56,797 nucleotides of DNA from S34-282 sp034422075 (GTDB lineage Bacteria > Chloroflexota > Dehalococcoidia > Lucifugimonadales > Australimonadaceae): positions 1 through 56,797 of the forward strand of contig DAOUJX010000021.1 in assembly GCA_034422075.1 (NCBI GenBank), given 5' to 3'. Positions 48,762 to 56,797 of this stretch are shown piece by piece (the first letter of the stretch is position 1; the number at the start of each line of letters is the position of its first letter). The position numbers and the translations under genes were made by a program. The notes under the pieces were generated by a model. It saw nothing but the letters and a program-made list of their open reading frames with translations, ran no database searches and was not told the origin of the DNA.

Positions 48762-49628
48762 ATGGTCACGCGCAGGCTGCCCGAGTGGCTCAAGGTCAAG
48801 ATGCCCGGTTCGCAGTCGTACCTCGAGGTGCGCGAACTGCTCCAGTCGGCCGAATTGCACACCGTGTGCGAGGAGGCGCACTGCCCCAACATAGGCGAGT
48901 GCTGGGACCGCAAGAGCGCCACGTTCATGGTGCTCGGCGACATCTGTACGCGCGCCTGTCGCTACTGCGCAGTCACCTCCGGCAGACCGGCGCCCGTCGA
49001 CATGGAGGAGCCGGAGCGCCTCGCGCGGACGGTCGAGCACATGGGGCTGCGCTACGTCGTCATCACATCGGTCGACCGCGACGACCTGCCGGACGGAGGC
49101 GCGCTGATATTCGCGCAGTGCATCGAGCGCATCCACGAACGCTCACCGCAGACGCGCGTCGAGGTCCTGACGCCCGACTTCGGGGGCAGGTGGCTGTCGC
49201 TGCGCTCCGTGTTGGACGCAGGCCCTGCGGTGCTGAACCACAACATCGAGACGGTGCGGCGCGTCTTTCCGGAGGTGCGTGCGAAGGGCGACTACGACCT
49301 GTCGCTGGAGTTCCTGCGCCGCGCCAAGGAGTACGCCCCGGACATTCCCACCAAGTCCGGCATGATGGTCGGGTTAGGGGAGGAGGCGGACGAGGTGCTG
49401 GACACGATGCGGGACCTGCGGGATAGCGGCGTCGAGTTGCTCACCATCGGCCAGTACCTGCGCCCGTCGTCCAAGCACGTGAAGATGGAGCGCTTCTACC
49501 ATCCTCGCGAGTTCCGGCAGTTCGAAGAGGCCGGCTACGCGATGGGCTTCCGGCACGTCGCATCAGGTCCGCTGGTGCGCTCGTCCTACCACGCCGACGA
49601 GCAGCACGACGCAGCGACGGCGCGCTAG
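48762..49628 (+). CDS. lipA: Lipoyl synthase
   Basis: Inserts two sulfur atoms into protein-bound octanoyl groups for pyruvate and related dehydrogenases. The 288-residue radical SAM protein has the auxiliary cluster motif CEEAHCPNIGEC, the radical SAM motif CTRACRYC, and the closing RSSYHA with the Ser that binds the auxiliary cluster. ATG 48762 is chosen from the family start and promoter position; the frame extends upstream to 48708 without a better start. Its stop overlaps that of the convergent prenyl synthase gene. No lipB is adjacent. Confidence 0.94.
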   Translation: MVTRRLPEWLKVKMPGSQSYLEVRELLQSAELHTVCEEAHCPNIGECWDRKSATFMVLGDICTRACRYCAVTSGRPAPVDMEEPERLARTVEHMGLRYVVITSVDRDDLPDGGALIFAQCIERIHERSPQTRVEVLTPDFGGRWLSLRSVLDAGPAVLNHNIETVRRVFPEVRAKGDYDLSLEFLRRAKEYAPDIPTKSGMMVGLGEEADEVLDTMRDLRDSGVELLTIGQYLRPSSKHVKMERFYHPREFRQFEEAGYAMGFRHVASGPLVRSSYHADEQHDAATAR

Positions 49629-50611
49629 TTGCGCCGCGTCGCCAAATAGCGCGTCAGCTCTTCGAGCGACGCGCGCACGCTGGCATCGCCCACGCCCCTC
49701 AGCGACGCCTCGGCAGCGCGGCGGTAGTCGTCGCCGAGGCGCAGCGTCTCCTCCAGTGCGTCGGACGCTGCGACGGCAGCGACCATCGCGTCGAGGTCGT
49801 CGCGCGTCCCACCCGCGCGCAACCGCCTGAGCGTTGCATCCTCCGGGTGGCGCTGCGCGAAGAGCAAGACGGGCAGTGTGAGCGTGCCCTGAAGCAGGTC
49901 GTTGCCGACGGGTTTGCCGAGCTCCTCTTCGGTGCCGAGGAAGTCGAGCACGTCGTCCATGATCTGGAACGCCATGCCGATGTTGCAGCCGTAGCGTTTG
50001 AGGGCGTCGGCGCCCTCGGGTGAAGCGCCTGCGAGCACGGCGCCCGACTCCGCAGCCGTCCGGAAGAGCGAGGCGGTCTTGTCGTAGGTGCGCCCTACGT
50101 AGTCGTCGACGGTCTGCGACCAGTCGTTGGCGCTGAAGTGTTCGGCCAGCTCGCCGCGGGCCAACTCCATGATGTTCTCCGAGAAGCGGCGTATGACCGC
50201 GATGTTGCCGGTGTCGCAGACGAAGGTTGCGGACTTGGCGAACATGTAGTCGCCGAAGAGGACGGCCACCTTCTCGCCCCATAGGCTGGATGCGGTCGGC
50301 CTGCCCCGCCGGGTCATGGCGCTGTCGATGGTGTCGTCGTGGATGAGGCTGGCGATGTGGAGCAACTCGACGGCGGTGGCCATCGCGATCAGCCGGTCGT
50401 CGATGCCCCCAAAGAGCCTCGCCGAGAGCAGCGTAATGGCGGGGCGGACCTTCTTGCCCCCGCTCAGGAGCGCGCGGGCGAGGAGTTGGTCGTCAACCGA
50501 GAGCCCCGCATTCGCGGCGACGTTCATGAGGTTGGCATCGACCTGCGCCAGCCCCTCCTCGACCGGAGCGTAGATCGCACGGATGCGGGTATCGAGTGCT
50601 TCGACCATCAT
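49625..50611 (-). CDS. Trans-polyprenyl diphosphate synthase
   Basis: A 328-residue all-helical prenyltransferase that builds the long isoprenoid chain of respiratory quinones. The two aspartate-rich motifs are HDDTID in LLHIASLIHDDTID and DDVLD in MAFQIMDDVLDFLG, with KKVRP near the N-terminus. The first motif has no aromatic residue directly upstream at the chain-length position, which fits a long-chain product such as in HepT/IspB; the exact length is not predictable. It overlaps metG by four bases (ATGA), so translation is coupled. Confidence 0.88.
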   Translation of the reverse strand: MMVEALDTRIRAIYAPVEEGLAQVDANLMNVAANAGLSVDDQLLARALLSGGKKVRPAITLLSARLFGGIDDRLIAMATAVELLHIASLIHDDTIDSAMTRRGRPTASSLWGEKVAVLFGDYMFAKSATFVCDTGNIAVIRRFSENIMELARGELAEHFSANDWSQTVDDYVGRTYDKTASLFRTAAESGAVLAGASPEGADALKRYGCNIGMAFQIMDDVLDFLGTEEELGKPVGNDLLQGTLTLPVLLFAQRHPEDATLRRLRAGGTRDDLDAMVAAVAASDALEETLRLGDDYRRAAEASLRGVGDASVRASLEELTRYLATRRN

Positions 50612-52281
50612 GCGCCAAGCATCGCAAGCATCTCGTCGGCGAGCGAATCATCCAACTTGGCAAAGAGGGGCGTGGGAGAGGGCAGCGCCGTCCCGGGCGC
50701 CGGAGCATCGACGCGCCAGCCGACCGTCTCGACCGCCCCTTCTGCGCCGAGCAGCTCGTGGAGCCGCTGGGCAGAGAAGGGGATGAAGGGGTAGAGCGCC
50801 TGGCGTAGGGCCGCGATGGCATAGAGCGCCGTCGAGAGCGTCGTCGCCGCGCCTTCGACGTCCTCCCTAACCTGCCGCCACGGGGCCTTGGCGTCGATGT
50901 AGCGATTCGCGTCGCGGGCCAAGGCCATGGCGTGGCCGAGCGCCTCACGGAAGCGCGGGGCGTCATCGAGGCTCTCGGCGACGGCATCGAGCGTTGCGTC
51001 CGATTTGGCCAACAGCGCGCGGTCAACGTCGGCCAATTGCGCAGCCTCGGGGACGCGGCCCTCGCAGTTGCGCACAACCAGGTTGAGGACGCGGTGCACG
51101 AGGTTGCCGAACGTGGCGACGAGCTCATCGTTGTTGCGGCGCACGTACTCAGCCCAGGAGAAGTCGCTGTCGCTCGTTTCCGGCATGGCGGCCGCAAGGT
51201 GGTAGCGAAGCGGGTCGGGCGGCAGCCGATCGAGGTAGTCGGGAAGCCACACCGCCCAGTTGCGGCTGGTGGACAGCTTCTCGCCCTCGATGCCCAGGTA
51301 CTCGTTGGCCGGTACGTCGGTCGGCAAATTGAGCCCACCCGCACCGAGCAGGATGGCTGGCCAGATGATGGTGTGGAAGGGGATGTTGTCCTTGCCCATG
51401 AAGTAGTAGGAGCGCGCAGCACCATCCTGCCAGTAGGCCCGCCATGCGTCGGGGTCTCCCGAGCGCCATGCCCACTCGCGGCTGGCCGAGTAGTAGCCGA
51501 TGACGGCCTCGAACCAGACGTAGATGCGCCGGTCGGCGTAGCCCTCCATCGGCACCGAAACGCCCCACTCGAGATTACGGGTGATGGCGCGGTCCTTCAG
51601 GCCCTCTCCGAGGTAGCCGAGCGTGAAGTTGCGGACGTTGGAGCGCCACGCGTCCTTCGTCGCAACCCACTCCTTCAGCTGCTCCTCGAACGCGCTGAGG
51701 CGGAAGAAGAGGTGCTCGGTTTCACGTATCTCAACGGGGTAGCGTCCGTCGTCGCGACGGTAGTAGGGAGCGATGAGGTCGGTGGGATCTAGGGTGTGCC
51801 CGCAGCTGTCGCACTGATCGCCGCGAGCGCGATCGTTGCCGCAGTAGGGGCACGTGCCCTCGACGTAGCGGTCGGGCAGGAAGCGCGAAAAGTCAGGCGA
51901 ATAGGCAACGGGCATGGTGGCGCTGTAGAGATAGCCGCCCTCCTGCAAGGCGCCGATCAGCTCATGCACGGTCTCGCGGTGCGTATCGGTCATCGTCGTG
52001 GTAAAGAGGTCGAACGAGATGCCGAAGCGTTCCCAGCAATCGTGGAAGGACGCGGTGTAGCGCTCCACGATCTCGCGTGGAGGCAGACCGTCAGCCTCGG
52101 CGCGCAGCGTGATGGGGGTGCCGTGGGCGTCGCTGCCCGAGACCATGAGCACGTCGTTGCCGCGCATCCGGTGGTAGCGCGCGAAAATGTCGGCCGGGAG
52201 ATAGGAGCCGGCGATGTGCCCAAGGTGCAGAGGGCCGTTGGCGTAAGGCCAAGCCACGCCTATCAGGATGCGGTCAGGCAT
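50608..52281 (-). CDS. metG: Methionyl-tRNA synthetase
   Basis: Charges tRNA-Met. The 557-residue protein has the HIGH motif as HLGH in ANGPLHLGHIAGSY, and a KMSKS-like KLSTS in GEKLSTSRN, a variant shared with other forms of the enzyme. One zinc knuckle is visible (CPYCGNDRARGDQCDSCG). The C-terminal tRNA-binding domain of the dimeric enzymes is absent, so it is probably a monomer. A TAGAAT on the minus strand about 30 bases upstream may be the promoter; no strong ribosome binding site is seen. Confidence 0.94.
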   Translation of the reverse strand: MPDRILIGVAWPYANGPLHLGHIAGSYLPADIFARYHRMRGNDVLMVSGSDAHGTPITLRAEADGLPPREIVERYTASFHDCWERFGISFDLFTTTMTDTHRETVHELIGALQEGGYLYSATMPVAYSPDFSRFLPDRYVEGTCPYCGNDRARGDQCDSCGHTLDPTDLIAPYYRRDDGRYPVEIRETEHLFFRLSAFEEQLKEWVATKDAWRSNVRNFTLGYLGEGLKDRAITRNLEWGVSVPMEGYADRRIYVWFEAVIGYYSASREWAWRSGDPDAWRAYWQDGAARSYYFMGKDNIPFHTIIWPAILLGAGGLNLPTDVPANEYLGIEGEKLSTSRNWAVWLPDYLDRLPPDPLRYHLAAAMPETSDSDFSWAEYVRRNNDELVATFGNLVHRVLNLVVRNCEGRVPEAAQLADVDRALLAKSDATLDAVAESLDDAPRFREALGHAMALARDANRYIDAKAPWRQVREDVEGAATTLSTALYAIAALRQALYPFIPFSAQRLHELLGAEGAVETVGWRVDAPAPGTALPSPTPLFAKLDDSLADEMLAMLGA

Positions 52282-52328
52282 GTGGGAATTCGCGCACGAT
52301 GTGGATTAGGTCATTCTAGCAGGCCTGG

Positions 52329-53141
52329 CTACGGCTCCGGCCACAGCCGATAGGCCACGCGCCGCGGCACGCCCGTCTGCGCGGCAACCTCGGCAGCAGC
52401 GTCGCGGCGGCTAACGCCCCTCTCTTTCAACGCTACGAGCTGCTGCCGGACGAGCGCCTCGTCGGGAGGCGCTTTCGCCATCCGAGGTCCCTCTAGCACG
52501 ACGGTGAACTCGCCGCGCGGCTCGGCGAAGTGCGCCAGCGCCTCGTCCACCGTGCCGCGCCACACCTCCTCATGCAGCTTGGTCAGCTCGCGGCAGACGA
52601 CCAGATGCGCATCGCCAAGAACCTCGCACAGGTCCGCTAGTGCGGCGCGGAGGCGGTGGGGCGTTTCGAAGAAGACGACCGTTTCGCCGGTTGCGAGCCC
52701 AGCGAACGCCCGCCGCCGCGCCTTGGACGTGCGCGGCAGGAACCCGATGAAGCGGAAGGCGTCGGCGGGCAGTCCAGCGACGGAGAGCGCGGTGGTCACG
52801 GCGGAGGGCCCCGGAAGCGGGATGACGCGATGCCCTGCATCGGTGACCGCGCGAACCAGCGCGGCGCCGGGGTCGCTAACGCCGGGCACGCCGGCGTCGC
52901 TGACGAACGCGGCATCGCCCTCCTCGAGCGCACGCAGCATGCGCGGTGTCTGCCGCATCGCCGAGTGCTCGTCGTAGCGTATCGTAGGGGTGCGGATGCC
53001 AAGGTGAGACAGCAGCCGTCGCGCGGAGCGCGTGTCCTCCGCCGCGACGAGCGCCACTTCGCCTAAGATACGGGCGGCCCGAGGGGTGAGGTCCTCGAGG
53101 TTCCCGATCGGCGTCGCGACGATGTAGAGGGTGCCTGGCAT
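52329..53141 (-). CDS. rsmI: 16S rRNA 2'-O-ribose methyltransferase RsmI
   Basis: Methylates C1402 of 16S rRNA. The 270-residue protein of the tetrapyrrole-methylase fold has GTLYIVATPIGNLEDLTPRA at the N-terminus, AEDTRSARRLL, FVSDAGVPGVSDPG and FETPHRL, all RsmI signatures. The C-terminal 50 residues form the helical domain typical of the family. ATG 53141 is clear from the family N-terminus, although the frame continues upstream over the antisense of the next gene. TATAAT lies 15 bases before the ATG (53162-53157), giving a leader of about nine bases. Confidence 0.93.
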   Translation of the reverse strand: MPGTLYIVATPIGNLEDLTPRAARILGEVALVAAEDTRSARRLLSHLGIRTPTIRYDEHSAMRQTPRMLRALEEGDAAFVSDAGVPGVSDPGAALVRAVTDAGHRVIPLPGPSAVTTALSVAGLPADAFRFIGFLPRTSKARRRAFAGLATGETVVFFETPHRLRAALADLCEVLGDAHLVVCRELTKLHEEVWRGTVDEALAHFAEPRGEFTVVLEGPRMAKAPPDEALVRQQLVALKERGVSRRDAAAEVAAQTGVPRRVAYRLWPEP

Positions 53142-53174
53142 AATCGGCTCGCTTGGATTATAGGGAGCAAGCGC
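53142..53174. promoter_or_regulatory. Compact divergent promoter between rsmI and the acyl-CoA dehydrogenase
   Basis: Only 33 bases separate the two start codons. TATAAT on the minus strand (53162-53157) serves rsmI. The plus-strand gene must use overlapping elements; GATTAT (53156-53161) is the best candidate -10, and GGGAGC (53163-53168) may be a ribosome binding site. The two promoters would exclude each other sterically. Confidence 0.4.
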
Positions 53175-54326
53175 GTGGATACACTGCTGACCGAAGAAGA
53201 GCGGATGCTGCAATCGGCGGTGCGCGAGGTGGCCGGGCGCGAACTCGCGCCCCGCGCTGCCGAGGTGGACGAGCACGAGCGCTTTGCGGAAGAGAGCATC
53301 GGCGAGTTGGCCAAGGTAGGGCTGCTCGGCCTGACGATCCCCGAGGAGTACGGGGGCGCCGGTGCGACCTACGCGCAGCTGGCCGTAGCAATCGAGGAGG
53401 TGGCGCGCTGCTGCGCATCGACCTCCGTCATCCACCTCACCCACCTCTCGTTGTGCTCCGAGAGCATCGTCCGCTACGGCTCCGATGCACAGAAGCAGCG
53501 CTGGCTGCCGCAGCTCGCGTCGGGAGCGGTGCTGGGAGCATTCGCGCTGACGGAGCCGTCGTCGGGCAGCGATGCGGCCGACATGCAGACGCGCGCCACC
53601 GCAGACGGCGACGCTTACATGCTCAACGGAACCAAGACGTTCATCACCAACGGGCCGGAGGCCGGCGTCATCGTCGTATTCGTATCCACCGATCCCGAGG
53701 CAGGCGCGCGTGGCGTGAGTGCGTTGGTCGTGGAGCCCGAGGCGGCCGGCCTGGAGATCGTGCCGCAGAAGGGGAAGATGGGGATGCGCGGCTCGTCCAC
53801 CTCCGAGCTGGTCTTCGACGGCTGCGCCGTGCCGCAGGCGAACCGGCTCGGCGAGGAGGGGCAGGGCTTTCGGATCGCCATGTCGATACTCGACTCCAGC
53901 CGCATCTCCGTCGCAGCACAGGCCGTGGGCATCGGGCAAGCCGCGCTGGAGGCAGCGGCGAGGCACGCGCAGCAACGCCGCACATTCGGCGGGCAGCTAT
54001 CGGACAGGCAGGCGATACGCTTCATGCTCGCCGACGTCGCGACGCAGCTCGATGCCGCAAGGCTCCTAGCGCGGCGAGCCGCACAACTCAAGGACGCCGG
54101 CGAGCCGATTACCAAGGCAGCCGCAATGGCAAAGGTGCATGCCTCAGAGGCCGCACACCTTGCCGTTGACAAGGCGGTGCAGATACACGGCGGCTACGGC
54201 TACTTCCGCGACAACCCGGTCGAGCGCCTCTACCGCGACCAGCGCGTGACGGAAATCTACGAGGGGACGAGCGAGGTGCAGCGCCTCGTCATTGCCCGCG
54301 CGCTGCTCGATGAGATGGCGCTCTAG
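53175..54326 (+). CDS. Acyl-CoA dehydrogenase
   Basis: A 383-residue FAD enzyme that introduces the 2,3-double bond in acyl-CoA. It has GAFALTEPSSGSDAADMQT (FAD and substrate contact), GTKTFITNG, and the C-terminal IYEGTSEVQRLVIAR, where the catalytic base of short-chain and branched-chain forms differs by subfamily. KAVQIHGGYGYFRDNPVERLYRD is the standard late block. The start is GTG 53175. With methylmalonyl-CoA genes downstream, a role in short- or branched-chain acyl-CoA oxidation is likely; exact chain preference is not evident. Confidence 0.92.
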   Translation: MDTLLTEEERMLQSAVREVAGRELAPRAAEVDEHERFAEESIGELAKVGLLGLTIPEEYGGAGATYAQLAVAIEEVARCCASTSVIHLTHLSLCSESIVRYGSDAQKQRWLPQLASGAVLGAFALTEPSSGSDAADMQTRATADGDAYMLNGTKTFITNGPEAGVIVVFVSTDPEAGARGVSALVVEPEAAGLEIVPQKGKMGMRGSSTSELVFDGCAVPQANRLGEEGQGFRIAMSILDSSRISVAAQAVGIGQAALEAAARHAQQRRTFGGQLSDRQAIRFMLADVATQLDAARLLARRAAQLKDAGEPITKAAAMAKVHASEAAHLAVDKAVQIHGGYGYFRDNPVERLYRDQRVTEIYEGTSEVQRLVIARALLDEMAL

Positions 54327-54344
54327 CGACGCGCATCCCAAGCG

Positions 54345-54350
54345 TACAAT
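54345..54350 (+). promoter_or_regulatory. -10 box giving a leaderless epimerase message
   Basis: TACAAT ends six bases before the ATG at 54357, so initiation would fall on the start codon. The flanking sequence nearly repeats the S1-domain gene promoter at 44948-44964. Confidence 0.55.
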
Positions 54351-54356
54351 AGCGCC

Positions 54357-54782
54357 ATGTCAAACGGCACGCCCCCCTGCACCGTCGGACACGTGAACCA
54401 CGTCGGCATCGCCGTGCGCAACCTCGAGGCGGTGCTGGCGCTCTACCAAACGCTGTTCGACTCGCCTGAGACGGCAATCATCGAGACCGACCTCTTCCCG
54501 TTGCGGGTGGCCATCATCAAGCAGGGCGAGACGCACATCGAGCTGCTAGAACCCACCGAAGCGGACAGCCCCATCGGCCGGTTCATCGAACGGCACGGTG
54601 AGGGGTTGCACCACCTCGCGCTGAACGTGGACGACATCGACGCAAAGGTAGAGCAGCTGAAGGAGAGGGGCATCGTGATGCTCGACGATGCGCCGCGCCA
54701 AGGGATGACGGGACGCATCGCGTTCATCAGTCCGACGGAGACCTACGGCTCGCTCATCGAACTCGTCCAGCCCTTCACATGA
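54357..54782 (+). CDS. mce: Methylmalonyl-CoA epimerase
   Basis: Interconverts the two stereoisomers of methylmalonyl-CoA. The 141-residue vicinal-oxygen-chelate protein has two babab units. Metal ligands are visible in VNHVGIAV (His), GEGLHHLALNVDD (His) and SLIELVQP (Glu). Its last four bases overlap the start of the B12-binding gene (ATGA), which fits one pathway. It probably starts without a leader. Confidence 0.9.
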   Translation: MSNGTPPCTVGHVNHVGIAVRNLEAVLALYQTLFDSPETAIIETDLFPLRVAIIKQGETHIELLEPTEADSPIGRFIERHGEGLHHLALNVDDIDAKVEQLKERGIVMLDDAPRQGMTGRIAFISPTETYGSLIELVQPFT

Positions 54783-55189
54783 GTAACGACGACGTGCGCG
54801 TGCTCATCGCCAAGCCGGGCCTCGACGGTCATGACCGCGGGGCGAAAGTGCTCGTCCGTGCACTGCGCGAGGAGGGGTTCGACGTGGCGTACACGGGCAT
54901 ACGCCAGACGCCCGACGACATCGCGGCGCAGGCGCATGCGCACGGTGCCGCGTTGGTTGGGTTGAGCATCCTGTCGGGCGCGCATCTCGAGCTGACGCCG
55001 CGCGTGCTCGATGCGCTGGAGCGACATGGGCTCGGCGACGTGCCCGTCATGGTCGGCGGCATCATCCCCGAGGCCGATAGGCGGGCGCTGCTCGAGATGG
55101 GCGTGGCCGCCGTATTCGGCCCCGGTACGACCACGGGGGCCGTAGCGGAGGCCATACGCCAGACGCTGGACGCCGCAAGGAGGCGCTAG
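54779..55189 (+). CDS. Methylmalonyl-CoA mutase B12-binding subunit
   Basis: A 136-residue free-standing cobalamin-binding domain. It opens with VRVLIAKPGLDGHDRGAKV, carrying the DxHxxG motif (Asp16, His18, Gly21) that supplies the lower cobalt ligand, followed by GLSILSGAH and VMVGGIIPEAD. In many bacteria this domain is fused to the large catalytic chain; here it is a separate small subunit, as in archaea and some Chloroflexota. The catalytic large subunit is not in the window. Confidence 0.92.
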   Translation: MSNDDVRVLIAKPGLDGHDRGAKVLVRALREEGFDVAYTGIRQTPDDIAAQAHAHGAALVGLSILSGAHLELTPRVLDALERHGLGDVPVMVGGIIPEADRRALLEMGVAAVFGPGTTTGAVAEAIRQTLDAARRR

Positions 55190-55225
55190 GCGGTATCATC
55201 CGCGCGGCTCATAGGAGGTGGCGCA

Positions 55226-56797
55226 ATGGCCGAACACTATGCGGTCAGGGTCGAATCGGGCGTTCCGGTACCGATGCGCGACGGCACGATGCTCCGTGCG
55301 GACGTCTACCGCCCCGATACCGAAGGGCGTTTCCCCGTAATCCTCGAACGCACGCCGTACAACCGCGAGGAGCGGCGGGGCAACCATTTCGTGACGCCCG
55401 TCCACGTCGCGCAGAGGGGCTACGCGGTCGTTATCCAGGACTGCCGGGGCCGCCACGGCTCGGAGGGGGAGTTTTCGCCGTTCCACCAGGAGCCGGAGGA
55501 CGGCTACGACACGCTGGAGTGGTGCGCGCAACAGCCCTGGTCGAGCGGCAAGGTCGGGACGTACGGCGCCTCGTACGTCGGCGCAACTCAGTGGCTCGCA
55601 GCGATGCGCCAGCACCCGGCGCTCGCCTGCATCGCGCCAACGGTGACCTCGGACGACTACTACGAGGGCTGGACATACCAGGGCGGCGCGTTCCAGCTGG
55701 GCTTCGCAGGCTCCTGGGCGCTCAACGCGCTGACGCTGGTCAACAGGCCTCACCTAGAGCGCGCGGGGCGTTTCTCGGCAGAGGATAAGGAGCGGCTCGC
55801 CAAGGCCATCGACGCACTGCCGGGCAGCCTCGGCGACGGCGCTCCCGCCGCCATGCCCCACCTGAGGGAGGAGCAGACGCCCTACTACTTCGAGTGGATG
55901 CGCCACCCCACCCTCGACGACTACTGGCGCAACGTGCGCATCGCGGAGCACCACGAGCGCATTGACCTACCCGCGCTGCACGTCGGCGGGTGGTTCGACA
56001 TCTTCCTTGGCGGCACGCTCCGCAACTTCATGGGCATGCGGGAGCATGCGCCATCGGAGGCGACGCGCTCAGCGCAGCGCCTGATCATCGGGCCGTGGTC
56101 GCACACGACACTCGGTGCGGCAGTGACGGGCATCCAGCACTTCGGGCTGGCGGCGACGCTGTTTGCGATCGACCTGCAATCAGAGCACATGCGCTGGTGG
56201 GACCGCTGGCTGAAGGGCGAACGAAACGGCGTGGACGACGACGCACCCGTGCGGCTCTACGTGATGGGTGACAACGCGTGGCGCGACGAGCAGGAGTGGC
56301 CGCTTGCACGTACGCGCTACGTCGACTACTACTTCCACAGCGGCGGCGGCGCCAACACCTCAGGAGGCGACGGCACGCTGTCGACCGAGCCGGCCCGCGA
56401 CGAGGCCGCCGATCGGTTCGAGTACGACCCGACGAACCCGGTGCCAACCAACGGCGGCGGGCTTTGCTGCTACCCGGCGCGCCTGCCCGGCGGGCCGTTC
56501 GACCATACGGAGATCGAGCAGCGTCCCGACGTGCTCTGCTACACGACGGCGCCGCTGGAGGAGGACGTCGAGGTCACCGGTCCCATCAGCGTCACGCTGT
56601 ACGCATCGACGGACGGAGCGGACACCGACTTTACCGCGAAGCTGGTCGACGTGTGCGAGAAGGGCGACTGCGCAGCAGGCCTGACCGACGGCATCATCCG
56701 CGCGCGCTACCGGGAGGGCACAGACCACGCTCGTTTCGTCACGCCCGGAGAGGTGTCCGAGTACGTCATCGACCTCTGGGCGACGAGCAACGTGTTC
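55226..56797 (+). CDS. CocE/NonD family hydrolase, 3'-truncated by window edge
   Basis: An alpha/beta hydrolase of the X-Pro dipeptidyl-peptidase/cocaine-esterase type. 524 residues are visible and no stop is reached; family members have roughly 550-650. The catalytic triad can be placed: Ser116 in GTYGASYVGA, Asp258 in GGWFDIF, and His293 in GPWSHTT. The C-terminal jelly-roll domain starts near residue 375 (APLEEDVEVTGPISVTLYAS). AGGAGG (55213-55218) sits at good spacing before the ATG. No signal peptide is seen, so it is probably cytoplasmic. The natural substrate, ester or acyl-amide, is not known. Confidence 0.9.
   Translation, partial: MAEHYAVRVESGVPVPMRDGTMLRADVYRPDTEGRFPVILERTPYNREERRGNHFVTPVHVAQRGYAVVIQDCRGRHGSEGEFSPFHQEPEDGYDTLEWCAQQPWSSGKVGTYGASYVGATQWLAAMRQHPALACIAPTVTSDDYYEGWTYQGGAFQLGFAGSWALNALTLVNRPHLERAGRFSAEDKERLAKAIDALPGSLGDGAPAAMPHLREEQTPYYFEWMRHPTLDDYWRNVRIAEHHERIDLPALHVGGWFDIFLGGTLRNFMGMREHAPSEATRSAQRLIIGPWSHTTLGAAVTGIQHFGLAATLFAIDLQSEHMRWWDRWLKGERNGVDDDAPVRLYVMGDNAWRDEQEWPLARTRYVDYYFHSGGGANTSGGDGTLSTEPARDEAADRFEYDPTNPVPTNGGGLCCYPARLPGGPFDHTEIEQRPDVLCYTTAPLEEDVEVTGPISVTLYASTDGADTDFTAKLVDVCEKGDCAAGLTDGIIRARYREGTDHARFVTPGEVSEYVIDLWATSNVF

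Noticed and set aside
53142..53975. 5' extension of rsmI antisense to the acyl-CoA dehydrogenase gene
   Set aside because: RsmI proteins begin at GTLYIVATPIGNL, which follows the ATG at 53141 directly. The extension overlaps a well-supported gene.

Overview
The window is a dense, G+C-rich bacterial chromosome segment (roughly two thirds G+C by eye) with 51 protein genes (two cut by the window edges), one 5S rRNA gene and very short intergenic gaps. I see no insertion sequence, prophage, CRISPR array or tRNA. The gene mix suggests a free-living heterotroph of the Chloroflexota, perhaps a Dehalococcoidia/SAR202-like lineage. The grounds are a mitochondrial-type aconitase, a UPF0182 membrane protein, ClpC, an oligopeptide-binding protein, a free-standing B12 domain of methylmalonyl-CoA mutase, a lone 5S gene, and no outer-membrane biogenesis genes. 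This placement is inference; no 16S rRNA gene is present to confirm it.

Layout. 1-2832: 3' end of polA, a repeat-like intergenic stretch, and an unknown gene on the minus strand. 2942-10457: an eleven-gene cation/proton antiporter operon in the exact order of the Mbh A-H membrane module (E, F, G, MbhD, MbhE, B, C, D), followed by a second antiporter subunit, a two-helix small protein and a third antiporter subunit, with no hydrogenase module. 10504-12891: ychF and hemW. 12888-18433 (minus): aconitase, a peptide-binding protein with an extra N-terminal domain, and a lipoprotein with a zinc-peptidase motif. 18553-20412: selB. 20512-29987: argJ, argB, a UPF0182 gene, argD, argG, argH and rpe. 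30012-37132: rpmB (minus), a fatty-acid kinase pair (DAK2/DegV), an unknown gene, a flippase-like membrane protein, leucine dehydrogenase and an MFS carrier. 37148-38372 (minus): a small zincin and endonuclease IV. 38540-40021: TcuA-like flavoprotein. 40046-44515 (minus): secF, secD, def, rplS, pfkA. 44657-49628: 5S rRNA, S1-domain protein, clpC, lipA. 49625-53141 (minus): polyprenyl diphosphate synthase, metG, rsmI. 53175-end: acyl-CoA dehydrogenase, methylmalonyl-CoA epimerase, B12-binding mutase subunit and a truncated CocE/NonD hydrolase.

How the genes fit together. The antiporter complex would couple proton and sodium gradients. The acyl-CoA dehydrogenase, epimerase and B12 domain point to fatty-acid or branched-chain amino-acid breakdown through methylmalonyl-CoA, fed by leucine dehydrogenase and peptide uptake and ending in the citric acid cycle (aconitase). 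Pfk and Rpe give glycolysis and the pentose phosphate pathway. Arginine is made by the cyclic ArgJ route. SelB implies selenoprotein synthesis.

The most striking non-coding pattern is that many genes with their own promoter have a -10 hexamer ending 6-7 bases before the start codon, the geometry of leaderless mRNAs (hemW, selB, argH, def, pfkA, methylmalonyl-CoA epimerase). The same spacing precedes the 5' end of the 5S rRNA.
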